Shown here: positions 63,870-64,000 of the stretch, piece after piece
Layout of the letters: each line of letters starts with the position of its first letter
Numbering within the stretch: the stretch's first letter is position 1
Assembly: GCF_030296015.1 (NCBI RefSeq)
Contig: NZ_AP027368.1
Span: 3,582,839 to 3,646,838 of the forward strand
DNA length: 64,000 bases
Source: Ferrimonas sp. YFM
GTDB taxonomy: Bacteria > Pseudomonadota > Gammaproteobacteria > Enterobacterales > Shewanellaceae
Direction: 5' to 3'
Made by a program: the position numbers and the translations under genes
The notes under the pieces: model-generated
The model's database searches: none
Told to the model about the DNA's origin: nothing
Seen by the model: only the letters and a program-made list of their open reading frames with translations

Positions 63870-64000
63870 GTAACAGCCCATTGTGGCAACCGTCACAGGC
63901 GCGGCGCAGTGCCACCCAGATGGAGCAGTTCCGCGAAGACCTGAATAGGGATCTGGGGCTGAACCTGACCGACTATGACCAGTTGCATCGTTGGAGCGTC
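63866..64000 (+). CDS. Acetoacetyl-CoA synthetase, N-terminal part
   Basis: The first 45 codons of a longer gene cut off by the window edge. The start [20 protein letters not shown] and [15 protein letters not shown]-like continuation match the N-terminus of acetoacetate-CoA ligase (AacS). Coupled to liuE by an ATGA overlap. Its presence here would allow the acetoacetate released by LiuE to be activated to acetoacetyl-CoA. Confidence 0.75.
   Translation, partial: MSNSPLWQPSQARRSATQMEQFREDLNRDLGLNLTDYDQLHRWSV

Overview
The window is about 64 kb of a high-GC gammaproteobacterial chromosome. Gene content points to a marine Alteromonadales organism close to Ferrimonas or Shewanella: an octaheme tetrathionate-reductase-type cytochrome c, liu and ivd branched-chain amino acid catabolic operons of the Shewanella type, menaquinone synthesis (MenA), several methyl-accepting chemotaxis proteins and many outer-membrane barrels. 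I assign the genus by inference from protein resemblance only. No rRNA, tRNA, CRISPR array or prophage was seen. One complete insertion sequence (IS1595 family) is present.

Layout. 1-5.2 kb: the end of a possible BatD gene, an ECF sigma factor with its DUF3379 partner, the proline symporter PutP and the fatty-acid porin FadL. 5.2-10.5 kb: a five-gene envelope operon (MMPL/RND transporter, LolA-like periplasmic protein, outer-membrane barrel, DUF2892 membrane protein, periplasmic rhodanese) behind a promoter whose spacer is filled by a 16-bp dyad, with a second copy over the ribosome-binding site. 10.5-25.7 kb: an RssA-like patatin, two tandem LuxR-type regulators, a SulP transporter, a nine-module surface lipoprotein, the nucleoside hydrolase RihA, a chemotaxis receptor, DUF2167, a lipoprotein joining LprI-like and MliC-like domains, and two small barrels.

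25.7-33.3 kb (minus strand): the complete ivdABCDEFG operon for valine/isoleucine breakdown. 33.5-38.7 kb: a glutamate-synthase-like flavoprotein, then a monoheme cytochrome, a DUF3373 porin and the octaheme cytochrome behind a CRP-type site. 38.9-51.9 kb: a phosphohexomutase with a Fur-like box, a LysR/FMN-reductase pair, an Aer-type receptor, MetA with met boxes, two SDR proteins each lacking a canonical active-site residue, OmpW, a YbaY-like lipoprotein, a Na+/alanine-glycine symporter under a tandem glycine riboswitch, TesB and MenA. 51.9-64 kb: the IS1595 element in the menA terminator tract, NAD-malic enzyme MaeA, a PrpE-type acyl-CoA synthetase, and the liuRABCDE operon for leucine breakdown running into an acetoacetyl-CoA synthetase gene cut by the window end.

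How it fits together. The liu and ivd operons carry the same operator form (TTTAC-N4-ACGTAAACTT), so LiuR probably controls both. They yield acetyl-CoA, acetoacetate and propionyl-CoA, beside genes for acyl-CoA handling (PrpE, AacS, TesB) and anaplerosis (MaeA). GTGA-N6-TCAC dyads precede putP, maeA and the octaheme operon, suggesting CRP control of carbon use and anaerobic respiration.
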